Assembly (NCBI RefSeq): GCF_033115175.1
Contig: NC_084829.1
Location: 16,628,496-16,692,495, forward strand
Direction of reading: 5' to 3'
Source: Lepus europaeus
Lineage: Eukaryota; Chordata; Mammalia; Lagomorpha; Leporidae
DNA: 64,000 nt
Shown here: piece after piece, positions 38,936-50,956 of the stretch
How positions within the stretch are numbered: position 1 is the stretch's first letter
How the letters are laid out: each line of letters starts with the position of its first letter
The notes under the pieces: generated by a model
Databases searched by the model: none
What the model saw: only the letters and a program-made list of their open reading frames with translations
Told to the model about the DNA's origin: nothing
Position numbers and translations under genes: made by a program

Positions 38936-40152
38936 GATTGAGTTTAAAATGGGAAATTCCACACTTCTAAATTTCCAGTGGCACAGAGGCTGAGGGTTAG
39001 CCTGCCTGGGGCCTGGAAAACCCAACAGCCATTTGGAAAGGGGGGTGGGGGGGGGACCTGCAGTTTGCTATTCACTGACACCTCCCATCCAAGATGTGGG
39101 ACTGCCGAGGCCTTCCTAGCTCCCACTGTCCTAGGAGAGGCTGCTCCTTCCCAGTTAGAAGACAAGCTCGAGCATTCTTCCTGTCCCTGTCTACCCTTTC
39201 AGCCTTTCCTTGTGGATTTCATGCTAATCCTGCCTCTGCCCTCGCTGACCCTGCAGGAAAGGTTACAGCACCAGCCATTGCGAGCCTACTCTGGACATGT
39301 GTGCAAATGCTGCATCCTCCCAAGTGTCTTCATCCTAAGAGCAGGCTGAAAACAGGAGAAAACTAGACAACTTTCCACTGATGTTCACAGCTCAGTTCAT
39401 GTCTCAACAGTATTTAGCATGTTGTAAGGGTTAAAGATTTAGAAAAGTACATGATGTTACTTCTCTCCAAGTTATTCAGCATCTCAGATAGTTTTTGGTG
39501 GGCATGGAGGTGAGAACTGTAATTTCAGGCAGTCTGCTGAGCTCATCAGTCTATTGTGGGGGACAGAGCACATCCCTGTGGGTTCCACCAAGGGTTTCTT
39601 CAATAACTTCTGTTACAAGACAACTTCAGGAAGACATTTCATGAGGAGTCATGAAAAAACAAACAAGATTGGCTAGAGATGTGACACACTCAGATTTTTA
39701 GAAAAAAGGTCACAAGGCACTCAGGAAACCCAACAACTCTTTGTGCCTGCCCCTCTTCCCCAACACCCCCCCCCCCAAAAGCAATTTCCCATTTCATTCT
39801 TTGAGCAATCAGCCCATTGTAGAGCCACAAAGACAGGGCCTCAACTCCTGTTGGGAAAGGAACCAAGTTGGATCCTGGACTATGTGGCAAGCAGACCCAT
39901 GACAGAATTATGCAATTTACTACTCTTGGTGTTACATAAATAAATCTGTTCATATTTGCAGGTACACTTCCTGCCCTAGTCTATGAAATGTACCTCTCAT
40001 GAAATTCATGCAATAACCATTCATCATACGCACAGTGAGAATGTTGGGACTAAAAGGTAAAATATTGAATGGAAAACTGTCTCTGAGCTGTTTTAGTGAG
40101 GAGACACAGTATTATTATTGCACAGTGTTACTTAATACTTTGTATTAAGTAA

Positions 40153-40155
<3 letters not shown>
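38936..40155. other. Intergenic stretch
   Basis: No gene is supported. It has short G and C runs at about 39040-39054 and 39767-39776. The 123-aa plus frame at 38978-39349 is unassigned. Confidence 0.45.

Positions 40156-40204
<49 letters not shown>
40156..40204. repeat. (AT)n microsatellite
   Basis: About 24 uninterrupted TA/AT units directly before a 5'-truncated CSINE. Confidence 0.95.
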
Positions 40205-40207
<3 letters not shown>

Positions 40208-40516
40208 CCATGTGTGCAACAGGTTAATGCCCTGGCCTGAAGCACCAGCATCCCATATAGGCGCCAGTTCGAGACCTGGCTGCTTCACTTCCAATCCAGC
40301 CCTCTGCTATGACCTGGGAAAACAGTGGAAGATGGCCCAAGTCCTTGGACCCCTGCACCTGCGTGGGAGATCCGGAAGAAGTTCCTGGCTCCTGATCAGC
40401 ACAGCTCTGGCCGTTGCGGCCAATTGGGGAATGAACCAGCAGATGGAGGAACTCTCTCTCTCTGTGTAACTCTTTCAAATAAATAAATAAATCTTAAAAA
40501 AAAAAAAAAAAAAAAG
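40205..40516 (+). repeat. CSINE, 5' truncated
   Basis: 'caacaggttaatgccctggc' onward, 'gaagcaccagcatcccatat' and 'aaataaataaatcttaaaa' with A tail. Confidence 0.9.
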
Positions 40517-40748
40517 TGTGCTTTTCAAAAGGGAAACAAAATTCTGAGTGCAGAATTTTGAGGGAGAGGGGTCCAGTTAGAATGGAGGCTGAGAGCAGGA
40601 GGTGAAGCAAAATGAACAGATGGAACACAAGAAAAACTTCTAACTTGTTCAATGGGCTCCATCCCCCGAATCTAAAAATACGTAGAAACAGTCATATTCT
40701 TCCTTTTCTGTAAATAAATTTCAAAGATGGTTTCCATCCCAGTCCCAC

Positions 40749-40754
40749 TTTATT
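40749..40754 (-). promoter_or_regulatory. Candidate ABT1 poly(A) signal
   Basis: AATAAA on the minus strand, about 410 bases after the ABT1 stop codon. No other gene is seen between 40517 and 41158. Confidence 0.5.
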
Positions 40755-41158
40755 AGCTGCTCTACTTGCTTTCAATTAAGAAACAAAGATGCTGCTGCCC
40801 CCTTACCTATGGTAAACACAACCTGACTCCCTAACAAGACGTTCCTCTGATTAGAAATAAAGGGCCTTTCTGGGACCAGCAAGTGGGAGTTTTAGGGAAA
40901 CCCGGTGAGACAGCCAGCCAAAAGTCAAGCAGGGGAAAACCAACACCTACAGTAGTCATAACCATACCACACGGATTAGGCATTTCAGCCAGACACGTAC
41001 AGGAGTTGGGAAGGAGGAGAAAGGAAGCCTGAAACACTTGCGTTTCTGGGTCCTCACCAGGGAAATACAACAAAATGTTTGCCTGTATGGTCAGTCTCCC
41101 TAGTGTGAGGTAGAACAAGAAATGCAGAGCCGGGGGCCGGGAGGGGTCTCCCATTCCC

Positions 41159-42828
41159 TCAGGAGTCCCTGACCCGAGAAGGTCCCTCTGTGTTCTCCGA
41201 GGGGGGCACAGCTCCGAAGATCTTGGCAAGGAGCCCTCGGTTGGAGCGTGCCTGGTCCTGGACTGCAGCCAAGCGAGCCCGCTCACGCCCTCCTGGCCGC
41301 GCTGCCTTCCGGGCCCTCAGCTCCTGCTCAGTGGGCCGCTGGGCAAATGCCCAGGAGCCATCCGGTCGGGCAGGGTCCCCATCAGCAGCAAGGAAGCGCT
41401 GTCCTCGCTCCACACTTCGAAGATAGAAGTCAGTTTCCCGCTTGGCTTGGGCAACCTCTGCTCTCAGGCGCTGCCTCCGTACTTGGCGCTCAAAGGCAAG
41501 GTGTTCACTGAGGTGGGACCAGGTGAACCGGTGCAGGTACTGTGGGCAGGAAGAAAAGGAGAGATCAAGGAGAAGAACTGGGAGACAGGCAGGGCTGGAC
41601 AGGCGGACAGCTTGGCACATAGGCCAATCCTCACCTTGAGGTTCCACAAATCATAACGGAATGGGCTACGCCTGCGGGCACCCATGGGCGTGTTGTGCAG
41701 ACTGGCCGCCACCCGCTTGGCTATGCGCTTGTCCCGAAACTCTACCCAGCCTTCGGTGTAGTCTTTGCTGTACTTTGACCGCTTTTTTCCTCCTGTGGCC
41801 GCCGCTGCTGCCTTTTTCTTACGTCTCACGAACCGATCTGCGTATCAGAGACAGAGCTGAGCTCCGGGACACGGCACCCCAGACGCGCCTCCCACTGGCC
41901 GCGCCATTCTCTTAGCTCGCCTACTGGGTCCCCCCTCACAGTCTCTGGAAAGAACGAACTGTGAGATACACTCTGCCTCACACACCCTTTCCTTTGTCTA
42001 GATCATCACTTCCTCAAACGTCACTCCTTAGGTCTGCCCTGAATGCTACCTAAAACTGGTACAGGGGCCGGCGCTGTGGCGCAGCGGATTGAATCCCTGG
42101 CCTGCAGTGCAGGAATCTCATAGGGGTGCAGGTTCGAGTTCCGGGTGCTCCACTTCCGATCCAGCTCCCTGGATTCAGGGACCCAGCTCCCTGGATCATG
42201 TGCCTCGGAGGGCAGTGGAGGATGGCCCGACTTGGGCCCCTGCACCCATGTGGGAGACCCGGAGGAGGCGCCTGGCTTCAGATCAGCTCAGCTCCGGCCA
42301 CTGCAGCCATTTGGGGAGTGAACCAGTAGATGGAAGGCCTTTCTGTATGTCTCTGCCTCTCTGTAACTCTTTCAAGTGACTAAAATAGGAAAGTTACTGA
42401 TGTTTTTATTCCAACTGCGCTATCGCTCAGCACATCAGTAAGCACAGAAGTGGGCGCACACGAGATCGGAACCCAAAAGGCCGCAAGCCCAGAACTAAGG
42501 GGCCAGTAGGCCCGCCCCCCGCCCCGCCCGCTCAGAGATCCCATTCCCAGCACCTCGAGAGTTCACAGAGCGTGCCCGCGCTCCTACCTTCCGCCTGAAA
42601 GAACACGCGTCCGACCTCTCCGTAGGCGCTCAAGAGGTTGCGCACGTGCAAGGGACGGAAGCGCGGCGGGATGTGGCCCAAGTATACAATTCCCGGCACC
42701 ACCCGCTTCTTCTTGCTGCGGCCCGAATCTGTGGATTCCTCCTGGTCCTCTTCCTCCTCTGGTTCCTGCTCCGTCCCTTCTGGCGGATCTGGTTCCGTGG
42801 CTGCCTTCTCCGACTCCTCCACCTCCAT
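41159..42828 (-). CDS. ABT1: Activator of basal transcription 1 (three exons)
   Basis: Exons on the minus strand: 42828-42588, 41837-41635 and 41539-41159. Borders are GCGGAAG|gtagga, acgcag|ATCGG, CTCAAG|gtgagg and cccacag|TACC, with phases 1 and 0. The sum is 825 nt, 274 aa; human is 272 as I recall. The start is [13 protein letters not shown]; an in-frame ATG seven codons upstream is less like the family. Order: an acidic Glu-rich N-terminus (about 1-38), a KKR motif, an RRM-like domain from about residue 45 ([20 protein letters not shown]) containing a basic insert ([16 protein letters not shown]), the segment [18 protein letters not shown], and a charged helical C-terminus ([17 protein letters not shown]) ending VRDS. 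ABT1 is the nucleolar homologue of yeast Esf2, a small-subunit rRNA processing factor, also reported to bind TBP. No defect is seen. Confidence 0.96.
42066..42384 (+). repeat. CSINE in ABT1 intron 1
   Basis: GC-rich copy, antisense to ABT1, beginning 'ggggccggcgctgtggcgca'. It carries an internal direct repeat around 'ccagctccctggat' at 42160-42200, which lengthens the body. It lacks the long A tail. Confidence 0.9.
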
Positions 42829-43200
42829 GCTGGCAGACACAGGGAGCACGACAGCCGTAAAGCACCGTGGCGATTACGCACTCCTCGTGCGACGACGTGC
42901 TACGAGGGGCGGGACTAGGGCGGTGACTACGCAATGAGCGACAGCTTGCCGCGAAGGGCAGGGCCGAGGAAATGACAACAATGAAAAGACTGAAGGACGG
43001 AAGCTGGCCCAAGAGGGCGGCTTTGAGGGTGTCAGGTCAGAAGTGAGAGTCGAGCTGGGGGAAGAATGAAAAATCGGGAGAGCGGAAGTGACGCCTCTCC
43101 AGGGGTGGAGCGGCGGGACCGGAACAGGAAATGACGTCACAAGTACGGCGTAACACGCCCGGTTGAACGCACTTAAGAGGCGCGGGCATAGTGAGGCAGG
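42829..43200 (-). promoter_or_regulatory. ABT1 promoter with CRE
   Basis: CpG-rich upstream region. The full palindromic CRE TGACGTCA lies at 43132-43139. An ETS-like GCGGAAGTG lies at about 43082, with further GGAA sites between. The transcription start is not fixed by eye. 43201-44304 holds no supported gene; frames of up to 146 aa there are chance products of GC-rich DNA. Confidence 0.6.
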
Positions 43201-44314
43201 GCTCCGGGAAGTTCGCGGAGCAGAGAGTTTGTGCCCTAACGATCGAAATAGCATTTTACGCAAAGAACCGGGATATGGTGTCGGTGACGGATAAGTCATC
43301 TTTATAAACTTCAATTTTCAATGTAAAACTAAGAGTTTTGAAGTCTCACATGACAGTGTGGAATATTTTAAATGTTTGAAAATGTGGTTTAACGTTGCAG
43401 ATGTTATTAGGTTTACTTTCGAAATTTTAGACAGTTAACGATTTTAAATTTGATTTTGTGAATGTCTGAAGTAAGTGTGCGTGCGAATTATTTGAAGAAC
43501 TTGGCTTGTGCCTCATGTGTGTGTGATAGTCCATGTGTGCGTTTCTATCACAAGTATTCGTCAGGTGCACCCAGGCCAGCCCGGGGCGGTTCAGCCCTCC
43601 TGTCCCAGGTCCTACCCGGCGGCCCCGGCGCGACCGCACTTCCCGACGCCCTTGCTGGGGGCCCCAACACTGGTTTTGCATCCCGACTCGAGCCCAGAGG
43701 GACAGAGCGGGGACAAGCACGCCCCCAGTTAAAAGGCCCTAGCTCCCTTCCAGAGATCTTGTGCGTTTCTCGCTTCGCCGCCTGCACGTGCTTTCATTTT
43801 AAGGCAGACAGGTGGTCTCCCTTAAGGGGGGTGGTGTTGGTGGCAGTGAGCGGATGCGGTTCCCTCCTCATCCTTTAACAGTGCCCTAGGAACAGCGCTG
43901 GGCGCCAGATCGCTTCCTGGCTGTGCAGCAAGATCCCGGGCGGGGCGGGCGCGTGCCGGGAGCAGACGGTGCCTTTTAAAAAAACTCCGAATGCACGCAG
44001 GCGCTAGGTGATGAGAGGCGCAGTGCTGCTTAGTATCTTCAGGACTCACCAAGATAGCACAGAGCCCCAAAGGCCGTAGCCAGCCCTAAACCTCCGGTAA
44101 AACCTGGGAGCGAGCTTCCTTTGCGCTACGCGCAGCGCACGCGTCTTCGCAGCTGAACCCGGTGGGCCGGGGGCTCCGGGTTTACTCGGGGAGCGGGGGA
44201 GGCGTGCCTGTTTCTGTTGGGCATATTTTGTATATGTAAATAATAAAGGTCTGCGAGTTTGGACGGAAAGCATCCTCGTTAATGCTGCTCTGTATTTGTG
44301 GTTCAAAACTGTTG

Positions 44315-44403
44315 TCCTTCGAGCCGGATTCGAACCAGCGACCTAAGGATGGCCGACCTCATGCCACTACAGTCCTCCGCTCTACCAACTGAGCTATCGA
44401 AGG
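44315..44403 (-). tRNA. tRNA-Tyr (GTA) with 16-nt intron
   Basis: An 89-nt gene, 73 nt after splicing. Acceptor CCTTCGA / TCGAAGG with discriminator A. Anticodon GTA in CTGTAG, followed by a 16-nt intron (44351-44366 on the plus strand) and then ATCCTTAGG. B box: GGTTCGAATCC. A T4 terminator follows at 44305-44308 (minus). Position and presence of the intron are normal for animal Tyr genes. Confidence 0.96.
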
Positions 44404-46284
44404 ACACGTGAGAGCGGCGATTACAACACCTAGGATAATGGATGGCCTGATGGTTTTTTGTATTCACCTGCGCTTCGGAAAGTAGGGCCAACTGTAAGGC
44501 AGTGTTCCCCGACACTGGAATTTCTATACATTTATCCGAGTACCGTGTTTTCTAGCTTTATAAATATGAAAAATGCATTGGGTTGTATACATGAGACATT
44601 AGGAGATTTGTGTATATTCCATAAATGAAAGCCTTCCGCGATACCTTGTCCCCCTCTAGATACCGCATAGCTAGGGACAGGCTCTGGACTGTGGCTGATG
44701 TCCTGTGCGGTCCACCTCCTCCTTCCTCTCAAAACTGCCTGGGTTGTCCCGTAAATTCTGTAGTTGTTCTAGGTACAGACAGCTGGGTTGAAGGGGATTC
44801 CGGGGTGGTGAACAGAGCACTGTCTGTATTTTCATACCTTTGCTATAAGTCAACTAGGAAATGGTGCAGCTTAACAACTAGTAAAATTTCCCTGTGAATC
44901 TTAACATATTGTTAGTCTTTATTTACTTCTTTAGAAACTCAGAGATTGAAAGACTTAATGCGTAATCCAATATTCCTGGAAACCAGAACTTCCAACTCAG
45001 CAAAGCCTCAGACAAACTGATGGCCCAAGCACAACGCATGGATATGAGTTATGGGATTGGGCTGATTGTCTTTTCCTCAACCTCCATCCATGGAAAATAA
45101 GCCGGGAGAAAAAGAGAAGCCACACAAAATTCTGACCAGCGATGAGTAAGGAGAAAACACGTGTGACCTTGAGCCAGTTTTGAGATGGATAGTGCTCTGA
45201 GTTTTGAACTTTCTTGTCTGAGATATGAATGAGAGTGGGAGCGAGCGCCAGGAAGATGCGGGGCTTCGTTCTCACCGTAGTTTTTGTCAGCTCTGATTGC
45301 AAAGAAAAAGCAAAAGGGCAGAGCAAGGACTAAAGGCAGTCTCCGCCGTCTTGGAAAGGCCTGCTGGGGTCGCCCTGCACAGCGTAGGGACAGAGTCACT
45401 TTCTCTAAAAAAGTGTTTCGCCTTCTCCATTTCAATTTTGGTCACCTTGGCCAATTTCACTGAAATTAGAAAATAACATTAAAGCAAACAGGAGGAATTC
45501 TCTGATAATGAAATCTCAAAAGAATATGCAGATGTTGGGTGGGGGGCTTTGTGTGAGTTTCCTAAAATGATGGCTCCCTGGCACCTGGAACAGTATGTGG
45601 TACCTGGCCCTGCACCGGCCCCGGAGAAAAAGGCAGCTACCTCCTTTGTCTTTTTGCAAGGACACCAGCTGTAGATCCGCCATATGTTGTTGACTGCTCT
45701 TGTTAGTATTTACCTTGGAAAAATAACTTGAACACCCTTTGATCAAACTACGGAGCCAGAATAAAACCAAGTGGGCCGCGCCCTCTCCTAGCCTTCCGCC
45801 TCTGTGTGATGGGGAAGGCCCGACACGTAGTGGGTCTTCAAGGATATCCGAATATGTTCCTGGTACCCATTCAGCCAACTGATGGAAATTTTAGGGGCGG
45901 GGGCGGAGATTGGCGGAAATACTGCATAGGCCGAGGTTGAACCTCATTGCTTGAATAAATTGATTTTCTCCTGGCTTCACCCTCAACCTTCCAGTCCCCA
46001 GTTTCCGAAGGTCAAATGCGGGGTTAAGCTCTTGCCCCATTCCCAAGACAGGTGTTTCTGGGGGACCCCGCGCTGTGGCCCAGGTGCACTCCACGATCTT
46101 CTACCGCCAGGATCCAGCACCGCAGCACCAGGTGTGGGCGGTGTCTGGGGCGGGAGTCTCCCCGCGGCTGTCAGGTCGCCGCGGACCTGCAGCTCCGCAT
46201 GAATTGGACAGTCTGGAGTGTCCCGAGTCCAGGCTCACGGTCAGCTTGCAAAGGGGATAAAGCAAGCGGGTGGTGCGGCCAGGT
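44404..46284. other. tRNA-cluster spacer
   Basis: No protein gene is supported. Minus frames of 109-128 aa (44997-45435, 45516-45878) lack domains. Confidence 0.45.
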
Positions 46285-46357
46285 GGGGAATTAGCTCAAA
46301 TGGTAGAGCGCTCGCTTAGCATGCGAGAGGTAGCGGGATCGATGCCCGCATTCTCCA
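46285..46357 (+). tRNA. tRNA-Ala (AGC)
   Basis: A 73-nt gene. Acceptor GGGGAAT with the variant 3' arm ATTCTCC and discriminator A. Anticodon AGC in CTTAGCAT. T arm GGGATCGATGCCC, a known Ala-AGC variant with A where most genes have GGTTCGA. Terminator TTTT at 46359-46362. Confidence 0.93.
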
Positions 46358-47780
46358 GTTTTGTGCCTGTCTTTTGACTTTGCTTCTCCTCCTCCGGTTA
46401 AAATCTTAGGGAAACCGGAGCCGTTTAACGACGTCCGCTCATTCCTAACATCGCTGCTGTTTCTTTCAGGACCTGTGCGGGAGACCCTGTGCGTGCAGGC
46501 GGTTCCCGCAGCCAGGGCTGAGTTCTGTGGGGGCGCACGTGTGTTTTGCATATCTGACTTTCTGTTTCTCCCTGGTGGATGGACAGCTCTACCCCTCGCC
46601 ACATGTGTTCGAGTATTGGATTTTTATTTTCTGTATCTATTTTCCCCCGTCAGTTTCGCAATTTAACAAATGCAGTGCATGAAGAGCATGCGGGCGTGTT
46701 TGTGGTTTGAGTTCACTCGGGAGCTGCCACTTTAGCACAATCTCCAGCCCTTAATAGGAGTGGTTTCCAGTGCGTCTTGGGCAGAACTAGCCTGATTCAA
46801 CAAACCTGGGCTTCTGTGTGCTTTATCGGCTGTCCAGGTAATTCCCGAAGCGTGGGAAGATTGATACAAAAAGTTTCGAGGCGCAAAATCCTCAGACAAC
46901 TCTTCTTTACTTTGATTTAACATCCTTGTCATGACTTGGATCCGATATTTTTGTCATTGAGTACTCTTCCACAGGCACCCGGGATCTCATTTCTGAGACT
47001 GGGTTGCAGTGGGATTATTGCACATTACTGGGATTAGCGCAAAAGTAGCAAACCTGTTATACTCTACTTTTTCAGCGAATTCCACAAGTGGGTAGGAACT
47101 CTTCTGCATTTTTTCTCTTGTATAGTTTTTTTTTTTTTTTTTTTTCCTGAATGCACTGTTCTCTTCCAGCAGTGTTTTCAGAACTCAAAGCATATTATCA
47201 TCATCTGTGGAGTTTTTTTTTTTTAATTACCAATTACCAAGGCCTAGGTCTCAACTCTAAAGTGGCACAAGTGCAGGCGCTTTGTAAAATCTCCCCGAGA
47301 GATCAAATCCCCACCGAATGTTCCTACGCCGGCCCTAGCTAAACAGAAGGGCGACTGCACCTGCCAGGGCGCGTGGGCGGCGGCGGAGGTCCAGTGTGCA
47401 GCTGACCGCTCCGGCCGGCAGGGGGAGCGCGCGCCCCACCAATCGCCGGCGGACCGGCGCGACCCCGCGGCCGCGAGCGACGCCCCCCTCGCCCCCTAGC
47501 CGGGCGGCCCCTGTGGTCCGCAGCGTCGGGGCCTGGGGGTGTTCACAAGGGCTGAATAATGTGAACTCCGGGATTGAAGTCTGATCGTACGCATGGAAAA
47601 AATCGTGTCGGAGAATAACTATTAAAAAATGCTAGACTTGCGGCGGATCGAGAACAGGTTTGAATGTATTTCCAACGCAGACGGGTGAATTGAAAAACGT
47701 GAAGGTTGGAAAAGACGAGTGGGAACTGCATTGTGTGCCAAGGTGAAGGTGGAGACTTGTAAAAATTGCAAAATGTAGAT
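46358..47780. other. Spacer with CpG-rich block
   Basis: 47330-47540 is strongly CpG-rich ('gcgcgcgccccaccaatcgc') but has no tRNA or coding exon. T runs occur at 47127-47145. No gene is supported. Confidence 0.45.
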
Positions 47781-47868
47781 TCCTTCGAGCCGGATTCGAA
47801 CCAGCGACCTAAGGATGCCTGAGAGCCTCCACTACAGTCCTCCGCTCTACCAACTGAGCTATCGAAGG
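47781..47868 (-). tRNA. tRNA-Tyr (GTA) with 15-nt intron
   Basis: An 88-nt gene, 73 nt after removing a 15-nt intron (47817-47831 on the plus strand). The mature sequence appears identical to the copy at 44315-44403; the introns differ. The T4 terminator is at 47770-47773 (minus). Confidence 0.96.
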
Positions 47869-49914
47869 AACCGCGAGCACAGCTCTCCTGCCGACGATGC
47901 CATCTCTGCGCCGCCCCGGTGCGGACCCCTGCGGCCCCATTCCGAGCGCAGACGCCCTTCCCCGCAGTCCGGGATCCTGCGGACCCCGGAGAAAACAGCA
48001 CTGACGCTCGCGACGTTCCTAAAAAAATACAGAGATTGAATTCAAACAAGCAGTTCTGACCTCCACTTATACACAGAATTGGAAAAACCTTAATCTGCGA
48101 TTTTAGCAACGTAGCGAACAGACGGAGGGAAGGGGCGGTCCGCGTTCACTCTTCCACGGGATAAAGAAGGATCTTTGCCTTTTCTCTGCTTTCTCTCCTT
48201 TTTTTTTTTAAAACAAGAATTAATCACTCAACATGACCTTTAACCTCATCTTTATTAAAGATGTGAGGCCGGTCTGGGTAAATTAAATATAACATTTGAT
48301 GTCCTCCCCAAACTCAGTGGACTCAGTTATCCTATTTTATAGATACGGTTGGTGTTATCTATCTTATCAAAACACCCTTTCAGAGGGTAAGTGCACAATT
48401 CTTATGCAACTATCAAATAAACATTTCCGGAAGACTTAAGTCACTAATGAGGTAGCGAACAATAGGGAAAACTGTTTCAAAGAATTTACTAGTAGTCACA
48501 GAAAGGAACTGTGTAAATTCATGTTGTTAAATCAGACGCAGAACTGGAAAATGCCCCCACGGGGCAATTAAACTGCTACTTTTTCTATGGGGCAGGCAAT
48601 TGAGTGTGTCCTGCAAAGTTCTTTCGCATGGCGGTCATTCATCTGCAGGCTAACATCTGGAGCTGAAAAGCATCTTACTCAATAAACAGATGTCCCACGA
48701 GGGACACCTGGAAATGTAAAAAGTTTTGACCATCACGACGGAGAAAAGTGCTTCTGGGACACAGCAGGTGCGCACGTGAACGCCCGCCCCGTAACGCACA
48801 GCACAGTCACCCACACACAGACTGATCTGGTACAAGTGTCACTGGTGCTGATGGCAAAAACCCTGCCCTGCTCTGCGATCCTTGGGCGGACCCGTTAGAA
48901 AATGCTGGAGGTCTAGGATGTCACTGACAAGAAATGCAACCTTTTTTTTTTCTTATTTCCGAATATTGGTAATTTAGACTCTACTGTAATAAAAGCGTGT
49001 TCTGTTAATATAAGCATTTGTCTTTTAGAAAACGGTTAAGGATTCTCTGAGCTCCAGGCTCAGGCTGATTATGAAAATAGAAAAATGTGCGCTGGGAGCA
49101 GTTACTGAAAACCAGGAGACAAGGTGGGGCTGCAGGAATCATTCCTCCCGGCGCTGGCGTTAAGATGTCTCTCCCTGGCGTGCTACGGAGATTAGTGCGG
49201 ATAACTGCGGTGTGAACCATCCTAAGGCCCTTGTGGGATCCGAGGAGGGCGACTTCCTGGCCTGCGCTGGCCGCGCGCAGGTGTCCCGGGAGCTGCCCCT
49301 GCCTGCCCGCGGCTGGGCTCACTGGCGCCCCCTTCTGGCCGACGGCTGCTCCGAGTCCGCGGTTCCGAGCCCGGGATAGTGCAAGGCCCCCGACAGGCGG
49401 TCTGGGCTGGAATTCAAAACTTAGATGGCGAAAGCGATGTTTTTAACACAACAGGCAGGAAAGGCAAGGGGGGGGGGGGGGGTGATGAGACGGTGGCAGC
49501 AGGAGCCGGAGGCCCCGGTGGGCGGCAGAGCCCAGGGTCCTGTCTGGGCTGCAGCCTTGGGTGTCTGGGGACCACGCTCTCAACCGCGGCGACATGAGGG
49601 TCTGGAGCTCTGGGCCTGCCGGACTTGGGGTCACTCCTGTTGCATGCAGAAAACCCGACTGTTACATCCTGGGAACTTGTGTCATCTGTCAATCAACACA
49701 CGTTGCTGAGAATGGGGGAAAGAGGGCGGATACAGAGAAAGTGGGCGCAATTTGTGCTAATAATAATTTCAGGTAATGTGTGCATTATTCGACTTTCATC
49801 TTATTTTACATATGAAACGAAAATAATCAGATCAAATCTAAAGTCCTGCATGTCCTGGCTTCCAAACAGTTTTATGTTCTGCTAATACACTGGGGACAGG
49901 CTTGTTCCTCAGGT
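47869..49914. other. tRNA-cluster spacer
   Basis: No supported gene. It contains a G15 run at 49468-49482 and GC-rich text at 49240-49620. The 188-aa minus frame at 47543-48109 runs through the tRNA-Tyr and is rejected. Confidence 0.45.
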
Positions 49915-49987
49915 GCCCGGCTAGCTCAGTCGGTAGAGCATGAGACTCTTAATCTCAGGGTCGTGGGTTCGAGCCCCACGTTGGGCG
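49915..49987 (+). tRNA. tRNA-Lys (CTT)
   Basis: A 73-nt gene with acceptor GCCCGGC / GTTGGGC and discriminator G. Anticodon CTT in ACTCTTAAT. A box TAGCTCAGTCGG, B box GGTTCGAGCCC. T4 terminator at 49992-49995. Confidence 0.96.
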
Positions 49988-50884
49988 CTTCTTTTACCTT
50001 TTTAAACTAGTTCAACCTGGATAGCCTGCGTTTACCGAAGTTAGGCAGAGGGTATTTTTAGAGTTCATCGCCAGACAGCCGTGGGGTCCCGGACTCACCG
50101 GCTCGCCGGCGTCCAGCGCCCCCTGGCGGGCCCGCGCCTCGCCGATCCACGATTCCCGTCGCGGCGCCGAGGGGCTGGGCGCGTCCACTCCCCAGGGTGA
50201 CTCTGAAGCGCACATCCCTCCAGAAAGCCTCAGGGTGCTGGGAGGAGCGTGCCGAGATGCCAGGGACAGATGACGGGCCGGCGTCTCCCGGGCCTGTCCA
50301 CCCCGCCGCACTGCCTATCAGCGACGCGTGTCTCCGCCTCTGCTCCCTCCACCCGCGCCAGGAAAATACGGGTTCCGTGTTGCCCAGGCCCCTCACGCTT
50401 GTCCATGGTCCTGTATAATCAGCACACCGGCCTTGGCTGTGTTTTCATAGGAAGCATCGGGCAACACAAGACCAGGGAGTCTGGTGTGGCCGCAGAGGAG
50501 CGCGGGGCACGGGATCCCGCGGGGGGACGTGGGGGAGAGGGTGCGGGGCCCCTCCGGGCACGGGGCAGGGACCCGCGGGCCGAGGGTGCGGGGCGCCGCG
50601 GCCCCAGGAAGCGGCGCGACCTTGGCCCCTACGCGGCCGCGGCCGCAGAGGCGGAGTCGCGCTGTCGAGGGGTGGCCCACACAGCTCCTGCGAACACAGC
50701 CGAGGAGGCGGCCAGTGTCACTGCACGGCGCGTGGAAAACGGAACCGTGCAAAACCGAAAGCTCCTGGTGTGTTCGAGAGGGGCCATGTCCCGATGTCAG
50801 GCAGTTCTGTTCCAAGGAGCAGCGTGTGAAGCGCTGACTTGCAGAGCGCGCTCACGGGAGCCAGGGGCTGCTGCAACAAAACCT
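49988..50884. other. CpG-rich spacer
   Basis: 50090-50700 is CpG-rich. The 225-aa plus frame at 50249-50926 ends inside the tRNA-Pro antisense strand and has no domain, so it is not called. Confidence 0.5.
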
Positions 50885-50956
50885 GGGCTCGTCCGGGATT
50901 TGAACCCGGGACCTCTCGCACCCTAAGCGAGAATCATACCCCTAGACCAACGAGCC
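50885..50956 (-). tRNA. tRNA-Pro (AGG)
   Basis: A 72-nt gene with acceptor GGCTCGT / ACGAGCC and discriminator C. Anticodon AGG in CTTAGGGT. A box TTGGTCTAGGGG, B box GGTTCAAATCC. TTTT follows at 50877-50880 (minus). Confidence 0.95.

Noticed and set aside
47543-48109. 188-aa minus frame
   Set aside because: It reads through the intron-containing tRNA-Tyr gene.
50249-50926. 225-aa plus-strand open frame
   Set aside because: It lies in CpG-rich DNA, overlaps the tRNA-Pro on the opposite strand, and has no domain.
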